A stretch of DNA of 11,404 nucleotides from Saprospirales bacterium (lineage in GTDB: Bacteria; Bacteroidota; Bacteroidia; Chitinophagales; Saprospiraceae). The position numbers and the translations under genes were made by a program. The DNA is taken from NCBI GenBank assembly GCA_003448025.1, contig DLXL01000433.1:1-11404 (forward strand). The letters are read 5' to 3'. Shown piece by piece: positions 1 to 7,050 of this stretch; position 1 is the first letter of the stretch, and every line of letters begins with the position of its first letter. The notes beneath the pieces were generated by a model, which had not been told where the DNA came from, did not search any database, and worked only from the letters and a program-made list of their open reading frames with translations.

Positions 1-1
1 A

Positions 2-181
2 ATGCTCATCTTTTTTGGGGGAATGCTGACAACGCTGGTGGTGACTGACACCCTAAAAGCCTGGGGCGCCAAAAAGCTCCGCCAATTTCTGACTCCAAAG
101 CATATCAGACAAATTCAGTTGGGTATTGGCTGGTTAATGATCGGCTTTGGCATCTTTTTAGGCGTTCGTGCGTTCTATTAG
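2..181 (+). CDS. LysE-family amino-acid exporter, C-terminal fragment (5' end outside window)
   Basis: The open frame enters from the left edge and ends at TAG 179-181, giving 59 visible residues. It reads as a hydrophobic helix (LIFFGGMLTTLVVT), a basic stretch with KKLRQFLTPKHIRQI, and a final helix (GIGWLMIGFGIFLGVRAFY). A basic loop containing FLTP followed by a last helix with IGFGIFL is typical of the C-terminus of LysE/RhtB-type transporters in Bacteroidota. Members of this family export amino acids or other small solutes across the inner membrane. The substrate cannot be told from this piece. The remainder of the gene lies upstream of the window. The family call rests on pattern recognition of a short region, so another small multi-helix transporter is possible. 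The gap to the next gene is 121 bases and shows no clear terminator. Confidence 0.68.
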   Translation: MLIFFGGMLTTLVVTDTLKAWGAKKLRQFLTPKHIRQIQLGIGWLMIGFGIFLGVRAFY

Positions 182-302
182 GAGGAGGTTCTGAATGCAC
201 TACTAAAGTCATTTTTAAGCATTTCGTGAAAATACCAGGAACGATCCGCTCAAAGTCCTGATTTTTGTCCTGCCGTTTATTAAGCATAGCTATCAAACTT
301 AC

Positions 303-3300
303 ATGATCATGCGCAAATTATGCACATTTCTGCTCGTTTTCGGGCTTTTTTCCAATCTTTTTGGTCAACAAAACTTCTGGTCACCCGTGGCAAATAATGC
401 CATGACGTTGACGGAGAATGCCATTTTGAAAACACAACCTACTCAATTCCAAGGCTTTACACTGAATTATGCCGGGATAGCCACCTTTCTCCGTAATGCT
501 CCTATGGAGTATACCCCAGCTGCCCGGAGTGAGGCACTCCTGCTTTCACTACCATTGGCAGATGGGAAACTGCACACCTTCAAAGTATGGGAATCACCAG
601 TGATGGCCCCGGCCCTCGCTGCCAAATTCCCTGAAATTAAAACCTATGCAGGTGAAGATGCCGACGGTACCGGTCTGACCCTACGACTGGGCCTGGGAAG
701 CAAAGGGTTTCATGCATTCATATTCTCTCCACACGGACAAGTACAGCTGATTACCCCTTATGCAACTGGTAATCAACCGTTCTATATGGCGTATCACCAG
801 CAGGATTTGCCTAAAACACAGGCAAATGCGGAGGTTAAAAGTCTTTGCGGTGTAGATGATGAGTTCCTGAATGCAACCTATCATCATGTAGCTCCACAAA
901 ACCAGCCTGCCGCAGATCGTGGCAATACCGATCAGATTGTGGTTAAAAAATACCGTTTGGCGGTAACTGCCCAAGGTGAATACACCCAATATCACGGTGG
1001 CACTGCACCACAGGTTATGGCCGCAATCACGGAAGCGGTTAACTACATCGTAGCCATTACAGAGCGCGATTTTTCGGTGAGAATGGAGCTGATCCCCAAT
1101 AATGATACACTGATCTATTATGATCCTGCAACCGACCCGTTCACAGGGCCGCTGATTCCAAACTGGATTGGCGACAATCCCTCAGCAACAAACAGTCGTG
1201 TTAGTGTAAATAGCTACGACATTGGTCACCTGTTTGCACGGGTAGCCAATCCAAGTGGTGTATATGTGGCCGGACAGGCTTCTCTGGCCGGTGTTTGTGC
1301 ACAAATTCAGAAAGCCGTTGCTGGTTCTTCTCTGCCGAGTCCTGAGGGTCCGGAGTATTATTTGATTATTGCCCACGAGATGGGACACCAGTTCTCTGCT
1401 ACCCACACTTTCAACACTTGCCCTCCCGCTCAGGATGCCCAAACACCCGGAACAGCCTATGAGCCTGGCGGTGGTTCCACCATCATGAGTTATGCCACTA
1501 CTTGTTCTCCGGATATTGTGGACGACCGCGATCCGTTCTTCCATGTGGCTAACCTTGAGCAGGTAAATAATTTTATCACCGTTGATAATGGTCGGCTGTG
1601 CGCAGAATTGATCCCTACCAACAATCATTATCCGGTGGTGGATATTCCATTGGAAAACAATTTCTTTATTCCCATCAGTACTCCGTTTGCCCTTACGGCG
1701 CAGGGATCAGATGAGGATAACGACAACCTGACCTATAGCTGGGAAGAGTTTGACCTGGGCCCATCCATGCCTCTTGGGCAGGCTACTGGAAGTTCGCCCC
1801 TATTCCGTTCATTTCCTCCGTTGAACGTTCCGACACGCACTTTCCCGGCTATGAATACCATCGTAACCAATGCCAGTAATCCGGCTGAGTTATTGCCCAA
1901 TTATGGTCGGGATCTCAGGTTTAAGGTCACGGTGCGCGACAACGCTCCGGGAGAAGGCGGTACTGCTATTAGTGATGTTCGGTTCAAAGTAGCCGCCAGC
2001 GCCGGTCCATTTCGGTTAACTTATCCGAACAGTGCATCCCTGATCTGGAACGTGGGTGAATATCAGACTGTTACCTGGGACGTAGCCAATACGAACCTGA
2101 GCCCGGTGGTTTGTCAGAAAGTGAATATTTTGATGAGCACAGATGGCGGCTTTACCTACCCGATTACCCTGGCTTCCAATCAGCCAAATATCGGTCGGGC
2201 ATGTATTCAGGTACCGGATAACCCAAGCACTACTGTTCGATTGAAAGTAGAAGCGGCTGACAATATCTTCTTCGATATATCCAATGCGAATTTCAAAATT
2301 GTGCAGGCCACTACCGGAAGTTTTGCTTTCTGTCCGTCGACCATGATTGACTATGTGTGTTTGCCAGAGGCATTTATTGCCGACATCAATACTTCTGCGG
2401 TGGGTGGATTCAATAACATGATTGACTTGTCGATCAGCGGTTTGCCAAATGGTGCAACGGCATCCTTTAGTCCAAATCCGGTGATGGCCGGCCAAACAGC
2501 GGTGCTGACGGTGAACATACCGGTAAATGCAACAGAAGCTACTTTTGATGCGGTTGTTTCGGCTGTTTCCAATGGTGTAACACAAACATCCACGATTACA
2601 TTAACTACCGTTAGTAACGATTTTTCCGCCTTTGCACCTACCACACCTGCCAATGGCGCTTCCGGTATAAATCCGAATCCGCTGCTGAAGTGGACTGGAG
2701 CTGCGGATGCCAATGCCTATGATGTACAAGTGGCATCCAATCCATCTTTTGCCGCGAATACCCTGGTAGAGGTGAAAGAAAACTGGCCGATAACCCAATA
2801 TCAGGTAACCACCAACCTCACGGAAGGCGGCGTTTATTTCTGGCGCGTGCGTGCAAAGAATGACTGTGGCGGGGCTGTTTGGTCTGAACCCCAGGTATTT
2901 GTTGTGAGCGTATTGAGTTGCGTACAGCTCTCTGCCAACGACCTTCCTCAAAATATAACACCTAATGGCACTCCAACCATTGAATCCAAAATAAATCTGC
3001 TTTCCGGTGGAACCATAAGTGATATTGACGTTAAAAAGGTGCAGGGTTTTCATGATTATTTCAAGGATCTTGAAGTTCGCTTAATCAGTCCTGCCGGCAC
3101 GAACGTGTTGTTATTCAAGGACCGTTGTGGCAGTTTTAGCGGCAATTTTGATGTTGCATTTAATGATGGGGCTGCCGCCATTTTCTCCTGTCCGCCACCC
3201 ACCAATAATGCCGAATCCAAGCCTGCCGGTTCTCTGAGCACCTTCAACGGTGAAAATGCCACCGGTATCTGGACCTTGCGGGTGAAAGACAACACCATCA

Positions 3301-3953
3301 GCGCGGGCGGGTCGATCCAGGCGTTTGCCATTCAAATCTGCTCCAATGAATCTACTAACCCACCTGTTATTACAGTTAACAACCCATTACAGCCAGCCTC
3401 CGGCAGTAATGCTACCATCAGTACCGCATTCCTGAAATCGGAAGATGGTAACAACACAGCAGACCAGCTGGTGTACACCCTGATGACGCTGCCCCAAAAT
3501 GGCGCACTTCAGTTATATTTTGGTGATGTACAGATTGGCACCCAGTTCACACAGGCAGACATTGACAATGGAGGATTGATCTACTACGATTTTGGACTGA
3601 ACGCCGGTTCTGACGAATTTCAGGTAGTTGTTGCCGATGGCGAAGGCGGTATGGACCAGGGTACTTTTGTTGTATCCCCAACAGTTAGCACTCAAAATCC
3701 GCTCGGCGGCTTGTCGTTCCATGTAGCGCCCAACCCGGCAAACGATGTACTCCTGCTTACCGTGAATGAAATGTTGGAAGAAGATGCACAGGTTAACCTG
3801 TATAACACCGCCGGCCAGATCCTGAAAAGCTGGAATATGGCTGCCGGCACTACTCAGATTACCCTTCAGATTCAGGAGCTACCGGAAGGTGTTTACGCGC
3901 TTTCTGTGGCCAATGGCGCAGTGCGCGGCGTGAAGAAAGTAGTGAAGCGGTAG
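303..3953 (+). CDS. Secreted reprolysin-like zinc metalloprotease with P-domain and T9SS sorting domain
   Basis: The predicted product is a 1216-residue extracellular protease. Residues 1-21 form a signal peptide ending near LFGQ. The propeptide runs to about 210 and contains KSLCGV with Cys182. The catalytic domain spans about 213-435: the zinc motif HEMGHQFSATH has His358, Glu359, His362 and His368, and the Met-turn is IMSY with Met395. These are metzincin hallmarks of the reprolysin (M12B-like) type. Downstream come Ig/PKD-like regions (about 440-570 and 577-668), an FN3-like domain (about 776-868), a proprotein-convertase P-domain (about 873-1014), and a cadherin/CSPG-like repeat (about 1020-1115). 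A type A T9SS sorting domain occupies about 1137-1216, with APNPAND near its start and a basic C-terminus. Export is therefore expected by Sec and then T9SS, with cell-surface attachment or release. ATG 303 is used; ATG 309 is equally possible. No ribosome-binding site is evident. A natural substrate cannot be inferred. Confidence 0.93.
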   Translation: MIMRKLCTFLLVFGLFSNLFGQQNFWSPVANNAMTLTENAILKTQPTQFQGFTLNYAGIATFLRNAPMEYTPAARSEALLLSLPLADGKLHTFKVWESPVMAPALAAKFPEIKTYAGEDADGTGLTLRLGLGSKGFHAFIFSPHGQVQLITPYATGNQPFYMAYHQQDLPKTQANAEVKSLCGVDDEFLNATYHHVAPQNQPAADRGNTDQIVVKKYRLAVTAQGEYTQYHGGTAPQVMAAITEAVNYIVAITERDFSVRMELIPNNDTLIYYDPATDPFTGPLIPNWIGDNPSATNSRVSVNSYDIGHLFARVANPSGVYVAGQASLAGVCAQIQKAVAGSSLPSPEGPEYYLIIAHEMGHQFSATHTFNTCPPAQDAQTPGTAYEPGGGSTIMSYATTCSPDIVDDRDPFFHVANLEQVNNFITVDNGRLCAELIPTNNHYPVVDIPLENNFFIPISTPFALTAQGSDEDNDNLTYSWEEFDLGPSMPLGQATGSSPLFRSFPPLNVPTRTFPAMNTIVTNASNPAELLPNYGRDLRFKVTVRDNAPGEGGTAISDVRFKVAASAGPFRLTYPNSASLIWNVGEYQTVTWDVANTNLSPVVCQKVNILMSTDGGFTYPITLASNQPNIGRACIQVPDNPSTTVRLKVEAADNIFFDISNANFKIVQATTGSFAFCPSTMIDYVCLPEAFIADINTSAVGGFNNMIDLSISGLPNGATASFSPNPVMAGQTAVLTVNIPVNATEATFDAVVSAVSNGVTQTSTITLTTVSNDFSAFAPTTPANGASGINPNPLLKWTGAADANAYDVQVASNPSFAANTLVEVKENWPITQYQVTTNLTEGGVYFWRVRAKNDCGGAVWSEPQVFVVSVLSCVQLSANDLPQNITPNGTPTIESKINLLSGGTISDIDVKKVQGFHDYFKDLEVRLISPAGTNVLLFKDRCGSFSGNFDVAFNDGAAAIFSCPPPTNNAESKPAGSLSTFNGENATGIWTLRVKDNTISAGGSIQAFAIQICSNESTNPPVITVNNPLQPASGSNATISTAFLKSEDGNNTADQLVYTLMTLPQNGALQLYFGDVQIGTQFTQADIDNGGLIYYDFGLNAGSDEFQVVVADGEGGMDQGTFVVSPTVSTQNPLGGLSFHVAPNPANDVLLLTVNEMLEEDAQVNLYNTAGQILKSWNMAAGTTQITLQIQELPEGVYALSVANGAVRGVKKVVKR

Positions 3954-4001
3954 AAGGGTTTGAGGGGTTTGAAGGGTTTGAAGGGTTTGAGGGGTTTGAA
4001 G
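3953..4001. repeat. 9-bp tandem repeat, about 5.4 copies
   Basis: The units are GAAGGGTTT and GAGGGGTTT, arranged A-B-A-A-B, followed by a partial GAAG. They differ only at the third base. The array starts at the last base of the metalloprotease stop codon and ends 25 bases before the terminator hairpin. The strand is purine-rich and G-rich. Short peptides encoded across it are repeat artefacts (NPS repeats on the other strand). Confidence 0.9.
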
Positions 4002-4025
4002 TGGCATAACTTATATCATTCATAT

Positions 4026-4062
4026 CAGGGGGCTTTCGCTTTTGGCGGGAGCCCCCTGTTTC
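4026..4062 (+). terminator. Intrinsic terminator-like hairpin after the metalloprotease gene
   Basis: Positions 4026-4039 (CAGGGGGCTTTCGC) pair with 4045-4058 (GCGGGAGCCCCCTG) as a 14-bp stem around the 5-base loop TTTTG. Two of the pairs are U-G wobbles in RNA. Only a short T run (TTTC with one earlier T) follows, so the U-tract is weak. Its place 70 bases after the metalloprotease stop fits termination of that transcript. Confidence 0.72.
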
Positions 4063-4237
4063 AATATCCAATATCCAATATCCAATGTCCAATGTCCAAG
4101 TGGTACGGGTGCCTGGTATCAGCACATTTGTTTAATTATTCACGCATGAATGCCTAAACAGGCGTGCAATGTCCCTTCAATGTGCTGATACCAAGCAGGC
4201 GCACCACTTGGATATTGGATATTGGACATTGGACATT
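4063..4237. repeat. Large imperfect palindrome with 7-bp tandem repeats in both arms
   Basis: The left arm 4070-4128 and the reverse complement of 4179-4237 agree at 51 of 59 positions without gaps. Each arm has a unique inner part containing TGGTATCAGCACATT and an outer part of 7-bp units. These are five AATATCC/AATGTCC units at 4063-4097 and four GGATATT/GGACATT units at 4210-4237. In both arms the unit type switches, but in opposite order, so most mismatches are transitions that still allow G-T pairing. The 50-base centre carries a smaller GCCT-AAAC-AGGC hairpin. Short frames across it give WILDIG-like peptides, which I regard as repeat translation. It resembles a REPIN- or MITE-like intergenic repeat; no transposase is visible. 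Confidence 0.85.
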
Positions 4238-4244
4238 ACCTTTG
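4215..4244 (+). promoter_or_regulatory. Candidate Bacteroidota-type promoter for the cvpA-like gene
   Basis: TTG at 4215-4217, a 19-base spacer, and TACCTTTG at 4237-4244 match the Bacteroidota housekeeping form (TTG, about 19-21 bases, TAnnTTTG). Transcription would begin near 4251, leaving a leader of about 35 bases before ATG 4286. The -33 element lies inside the right arm of the palindromic repeat, and the -7 element begins at its last base. Confidence 0.6.
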
Positions 4245-4285
4245 CGTATGCTTAGCATCTGCATTACGTGCCAGGCATCTTCCAC

Positions 4286-4966
4286 ATGCCCATTGACATT
4301 GGTTTTATTGCCTTTTTTGCATACGGTTTCTGGCAGGGGTATTCCCGGGGGATTATCGGCACTGTTTTTAACGTGTTGATGTATGTTTTCGGATTTGTGC
4401 TGGCTTTCAAGATGGCGCCTACGACCACGTCTATTTTGCAAACCATGTTTCATTCTGAAAACCCGTCGATGTTCCTGTTTGCCTTTATGACCAACCTGGT
4501 TATTTTGATGCTGTTATTCAAATATGCCGCAGCTGGTTTGGAAGGTGTATTGCGCATGGCCTATCTGGGCGTAATCAATCAGGCCATGGGTGGTATGGCG
4601 ATGGGCGGCTTTATGGTGCTTATTTACAGTGTGCTGGTTTGGTTTGCCGTGAAAGTTCAATTTGTAAACGAGGCTACGATTGCAGAATCCAGAACCTATA
4701 CCTTGCTGGAACCATTGCCCGGACGTGCCAAAAATTTTGCCATCAGGATGAAACCATTTGCCATGGATGTTTGGGGCACCTCTATGACCTGGATGGACCG
4801 GCTGGAGCAGTATGGTGTGCAGAAAACAGAGGTCAAAGACAATAAAAATTATCGTCCGCCCGACGATTTCAAAGCTATTGAAGAGGATCCAGCTTCCAGT
4901 CCGCGCACCCAGCCTGCAGCCAAACCCCGGCCAATTCTGGAAGACAGTGATGGTATTGAAGAATAA
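4286..4966 (+). CDS. CvpA-family inner-membrane protein with long acidic C-terminal tail
   Basis: This 226-residue protein starts MPIDIGFIAFFAYGFWQG. The pattern of I-D, then a helix, then YGFxxGxxRG is typical of the CvpA family (colicin V production protein), whose members are small inner-membrane proteins linked to envelope homeostasis. Hydrophobic segments lie at about 4-15, 24-43, 61-80 and 100-121. Residues from about 175 onward form a hydrophilic tail rich in acidic residues and proline, which makes the protein longer than the usual 160-190 residues. I chose ATG 4286 because it puts the conserved N-terminus first; an in-frame GTG at 4268 would add only six residues. A promoter-like sequence lies about 40 bases upstream. 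The DUF4294 gene follows after 65 bases on the same strand, so the two may be co-transcribed. The molecular function is unknown beyond the family. Confidence 0.8.
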   Translation: MPIDIGFIAFFAYGFWQGYSRGIIGTVFNVLMYVFGFVLAFKMAPTTTSILQTMFHSENPSMFLFAFMTNLVILMLLFKYAAAGLEGVLRMAYLGVINQAMGGMAMGGFMVLIYSVLVWFAVKVQFVNEATIAESRTYTLLEPLPGRAKNFAIRMKPFAMDVWGTSMTWMDRLEQYGVQKTEVKDNKNYRPPDDFKAIEEDPASSPRTQPAAKPRPILEDSDGIEE

Positions 4967-5031
4967 CTTTTTACTAACAACCAACGAAACAACCTGATTG
5001 TTACGTTAATGGTCTGTTCCGTCAGAATTGT

Positions 5032-5661
5032 ATGTTGAGACGAAACAATCCTCCTATGATGAAACAGTTTGGATTTTTTCTGATGTTTTGTTGGTTGGCT
5101 TTGCCAGCCAGGGCCCAATTAACCCGCCTGGATACCCTACCCCGTCAGGGCGCCTGGGCTACCCTTGAAATTGTGAATGGCGACAGTACTTTTTTGATGT
5201 CTTTGGCGCCGGCGCGCATCGTGTCCAAAAGGCAGTTCAAGGACATGGAAGAACAAAAGTTGTTCCGACGTTATGTTTGGGCGGCTAAACGTGTTTATCC
5301 ATATGCATTGCAAGCCGTTGCTCTTTATGAAGACATGGAAGAAGAAACCGATGGCATGAACCGCCGCCAACGCAAACGCCATATCAAGCACGAACATAAA
5401 GAGCTGAAGGAAGACATGACCGATCGGATGAAAAATCTGTCTAAAACGGAGGGTAAAGTATTAGTGAAAATGATAGAGCGGGAATTGAATATGCCGTTTT
5501 ATGAGGTAATTCGGACCACACGCGGCACGGCTACCGCTGCCTATTGGAATACCATGGGTAAAATCTGGGGTTACGACCTCAAAGAAGGTTACCGACATGG
5601 CGCCGATCCCTTGCTGGATGAGGTGTTTATTGATTACGATTTTGGTAATCCGTTGAGGTAG
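5032..5661 (+). CDS. DUF4294 family protein, exported
   Basis: The 209-residue product has a signal peptide (MKQFGFFLMFCWLALPARAQ, cleavage expected after ARA). After it come a short beta-rich stretch and a highly charged helical region: RYVWAAKRVYPYALQ, then a basic/acidic segment with RRQRKRHIKHEHKEL. The conserved C-terminal part has LSKTEGKVLVKMIEREL and later YWNTMGKIWGYDLK. I recognise these as the DUF4294 signature, a Bacteroidota family without assigned function. The K/R-x-AYPYA-like motif and the EGKxLxKxIxRE motif are its clearest marks. ATG 5032 opens the frame, but ATG 5056 or 5059 would give a more ordinary signal peptide of about 20 residues, so the start is uncertain. It follows the cvpA-like gene by 65 bases and ends 9 bases before the convergent secreted-protein gene. 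Confidence 0.82.
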   Translation: MLRRNNPPMMKQFGFFLMFCWLALPARAQLTRLDTLPRQGAWATLEIVNGDSTFLMSLAPARIVSKRQFKDMEEQKLFRRYVWAAKRVYPYALQAVALYEDMEEETDGMNRRQRKRHIKHEHKELKEDMTDRMKNLSKTEGKVLVKMIERELNMPFYEVIRTTRGTATAAYWNTMGKIWGYDLKEGYRHGADPLLDEVFIDYDFGNPLR

Positions 5662-5670
5662 ATGATTGAA

Positions 5671-6696
5671 TTATTTTAAGACTATAAATTTTCCAACCTT
5701 GACTGAAGCATTAATTCTGGCTATTATATAATAAATGCCATTGGGCAACTCATTACAATCAATTATTGAATTCTCCTTTGAAATGGTTATGCTTTTCAAT
5801 GGCTTACCAAAGGAATTAAATATATCAACTTTTTGCTCGTCAAAAAGTAGTGGCCAATTTTTCACTTCAACATAATCTTTAGCAGGATTGGGGGATAATA
5901 CCCAATCAGATGATTGAACCATTTCTTCAACCAGATTAGTTTTTTCCGGATAAAAGGTAAAAACAGCACCGTTTTTAGGAACCCCGCTCATAGATTGATA
6001 CCAGATCCCAAATCCAACAGGGCTGCTAGGACAGAATATTTCAGCACTGCCAGGATTATCCGGAGTTCCGTTCACCATCTGAGCATAATCTGCAGCATCA
6101 CTATCAAATACACCATGGTACGCAGACTGGAGCCCGATGAGTGGTCCGTTTAACCCTGTAATAAAGAGTGTTGGGATATTGGGCAATTCGAGTTGGCCAA
6201 TTCGTATTTGAATAGAATCAGAGCCTTCATAAAGCCAAATTTGAAGATCAATATGACCCGGAAAATCCTTAAACCCAAGGTTAAAATATTCCAATTTAAA
6301 AATTCTGCTAGGCGGTACTCCTTCTGTCAGGTATCGTATCTCAGTGGTACTGAGTGTATCTGATCGTTTGCGACAACTGAATGCAAATATGGATGTAAGG
6401 CCGTGTGATAATCCGGAGGTACAATTGATTGGAGTGGCCCATACAATAGATGGACTACTGATTAGAACATTTGCAGAATCAACACTTATATCATCAATGG
6501 TAAAAGGAAATCCGATCGGGATGGTTTCATAAAACATCGCCGGTGAAGGCAAATAGCCTTGTAAGGTTAAAAGTTCAGGATTAACTAGCGAAACATATGG
6601 CTCTTCGTGGTATGAAAATTGATAATGCGTGGACTGCGCAGCGAGAGGAAATGCTATAAAAAAAGATATGAATACTACACATTGTAATTTGGACAT
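5671..6696 (-). CDS. Secreted protein of unknown function with T9SS type A sorting domain
   Basis: From ATG 6696 the protein has 341 residues: signal peptide MSKLQCVVFISFFIAFPLAAQ, a beta-rich ectodomain, and a sorting domain in the last 80 residues (about 262-341). The sorting domain has SPNPAKDYVEV near its start, ELPNGIYYI, and the final KVGKFIVLK. The ectodomain has IPIGFPFTIDD early and LQIWLYEGSDSIQIRIG later. This spacing resembles beta-sandwich modules common in secreted Bacteroidota proteins, but I cannot name a ligand or activity. No catalytic motif is visible. An in-frame ATG at 6732 would add 12 residues ahead of the signal peptide; I prefer 6696 because it gives a conventional n-region. 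Export would use Sec and then T9SS, as for the metalloprotease. The gene is visibly more AT-rich than its neighbours. It stands alone, convergent with the DUF4294 gene. Confidence 0.82.
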   Translation of the reverse strand: MSKLQCVVFISFFIAFPLAAQSTHYQFSYHEEPYVSLVNPELLTLQGYLPSPAMFYETIPIGFPFTIDDISVDSANVLISSPSIVWATPINCTSGLSHGLTSIFAFSCRKRSDTLSTTEIRYLTEGVPPSRIFKLEYFNLGFKDFPGHIDLQIWLYEGSDSIQIRIGQLELPNIPTLFITGLNGPLIGLQSAYHGVFDSDAADYAQMVNGTPDNPGSAEIFCPSSPVGFGIWYQSMSGVPKNGAVFTFYPEKTNLVEEMVQSSDWVLSPNPAKDYVEVKNWPLLFDEQKVDIFNSFGKPLKSITISKENSIIDCNELPNGIYYIIARINASVKVGKFIVLK

Positions 6697-6865
6697 GATA
6701 CAGTTGATTGATAATTTATGAATAATGTACATTCAAAACTGATTCAAAATTCTGCCAAATTCAGCAATTTACGTTGCTCTAAGATATTAAGTTATGGTAA
6801 AGCAAGTACATCCAAGAATAAGCTTTTATGAATGTAAAAGTGAACAAGCACCGAATAATAAAAGG
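6697..6865. other. Gene-free stretch upstream of the minus-strand secreted protein
   Basis: This AT-rich sequence has no supported gene. It should contain the promoter of the 5671-6696 gene. The best match on the minus strand is a weak CAGTTTTG at 6734-6741 with a TTG 23 bases upstream, which is too poor to call. The rest of the gap (6866-7050) is the palindromic repeat described separately. Confidence 0.5.
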
Positions 6866-7050
6866 CGACTATCCGGATAATGTACAATGTACAGTTGCCG
6901 CGCCCTTTAGGGTGCGGCAAGAGGGTTTTAAAAAGCCTATGGGCTTTAGCCCAATCCCATTTTCGTGGGCTAAAGCCCATTTTATGATATTTATCCTGCC
7001 CTGCCCTAAAGGGCAGGGCAATTGTACACTGGACAATATCAGGATAGTCA
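6866..7050. repeat. Composite palindromic repeat with three internal hairpins
   Basis: The outer arms 6866-6899 and the reverse complement of 7017-7050 agree at 28 of 34 positions without gaps. Three hairpins lie inside. Hairpin 1 is at 6895-6920 (TTGCCGC/GCGGCAA, then CCC/GGG around TTTA). Hairpin 2 is a perfect 15-bp stem, 6939-6953 with 6966-6980 (ATGGGCTTTAGCCCA). Hairpin 3 is a perfect 10-bp stem, 6997-7006 with 7011-7020 (TGCCCTGCCC, loop TAAA). Hairpins 1 and 3 also resemble each other as opposite arms, both centred on CCCT-AGGG, so the unit can fold as one long cruciform or as separate stems. Frames crossing it give peptides such as GFSPIPFSWAKAH, which I treat as artefacts. The right edge overlaps the cyclase stop codon. 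Confidence 0.88.

Noticed and set aside
181..206. Shine-Dalgarno-like GGAGGAGG followed by ATG at 195
   Set aside because: The frame closes after three codons (TAA 204-206), and ribosome-binding sites of this kind are not used by the other genes here.
260..267. GATTTTTG as a -7 promoter box for the metalloprotease gene
   Set aside because: No TTG occurs at a suitable distance upstream, and the first base of the box does not match.
1182..3053. Long antisense frames opposite the metalloprotease gene
   Set aside because: They lie within a gene with clear domain structure, have no recognisable domains, and use rare codon patterns. They are shadows.
3953..4237. Possible CRISPR array
   Set aside because: The repeats are 7-9 bp, contiguous, and have no spacers of constant length. 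No cas gene is present.
3859..4453. Small frames across the repeats (NPS-repeat and WILDIG-type peptides)
   Set aside because: The peptides are direct translations of the 9-bp and 7-bp repeats and the palindrome arms, not of a gene.
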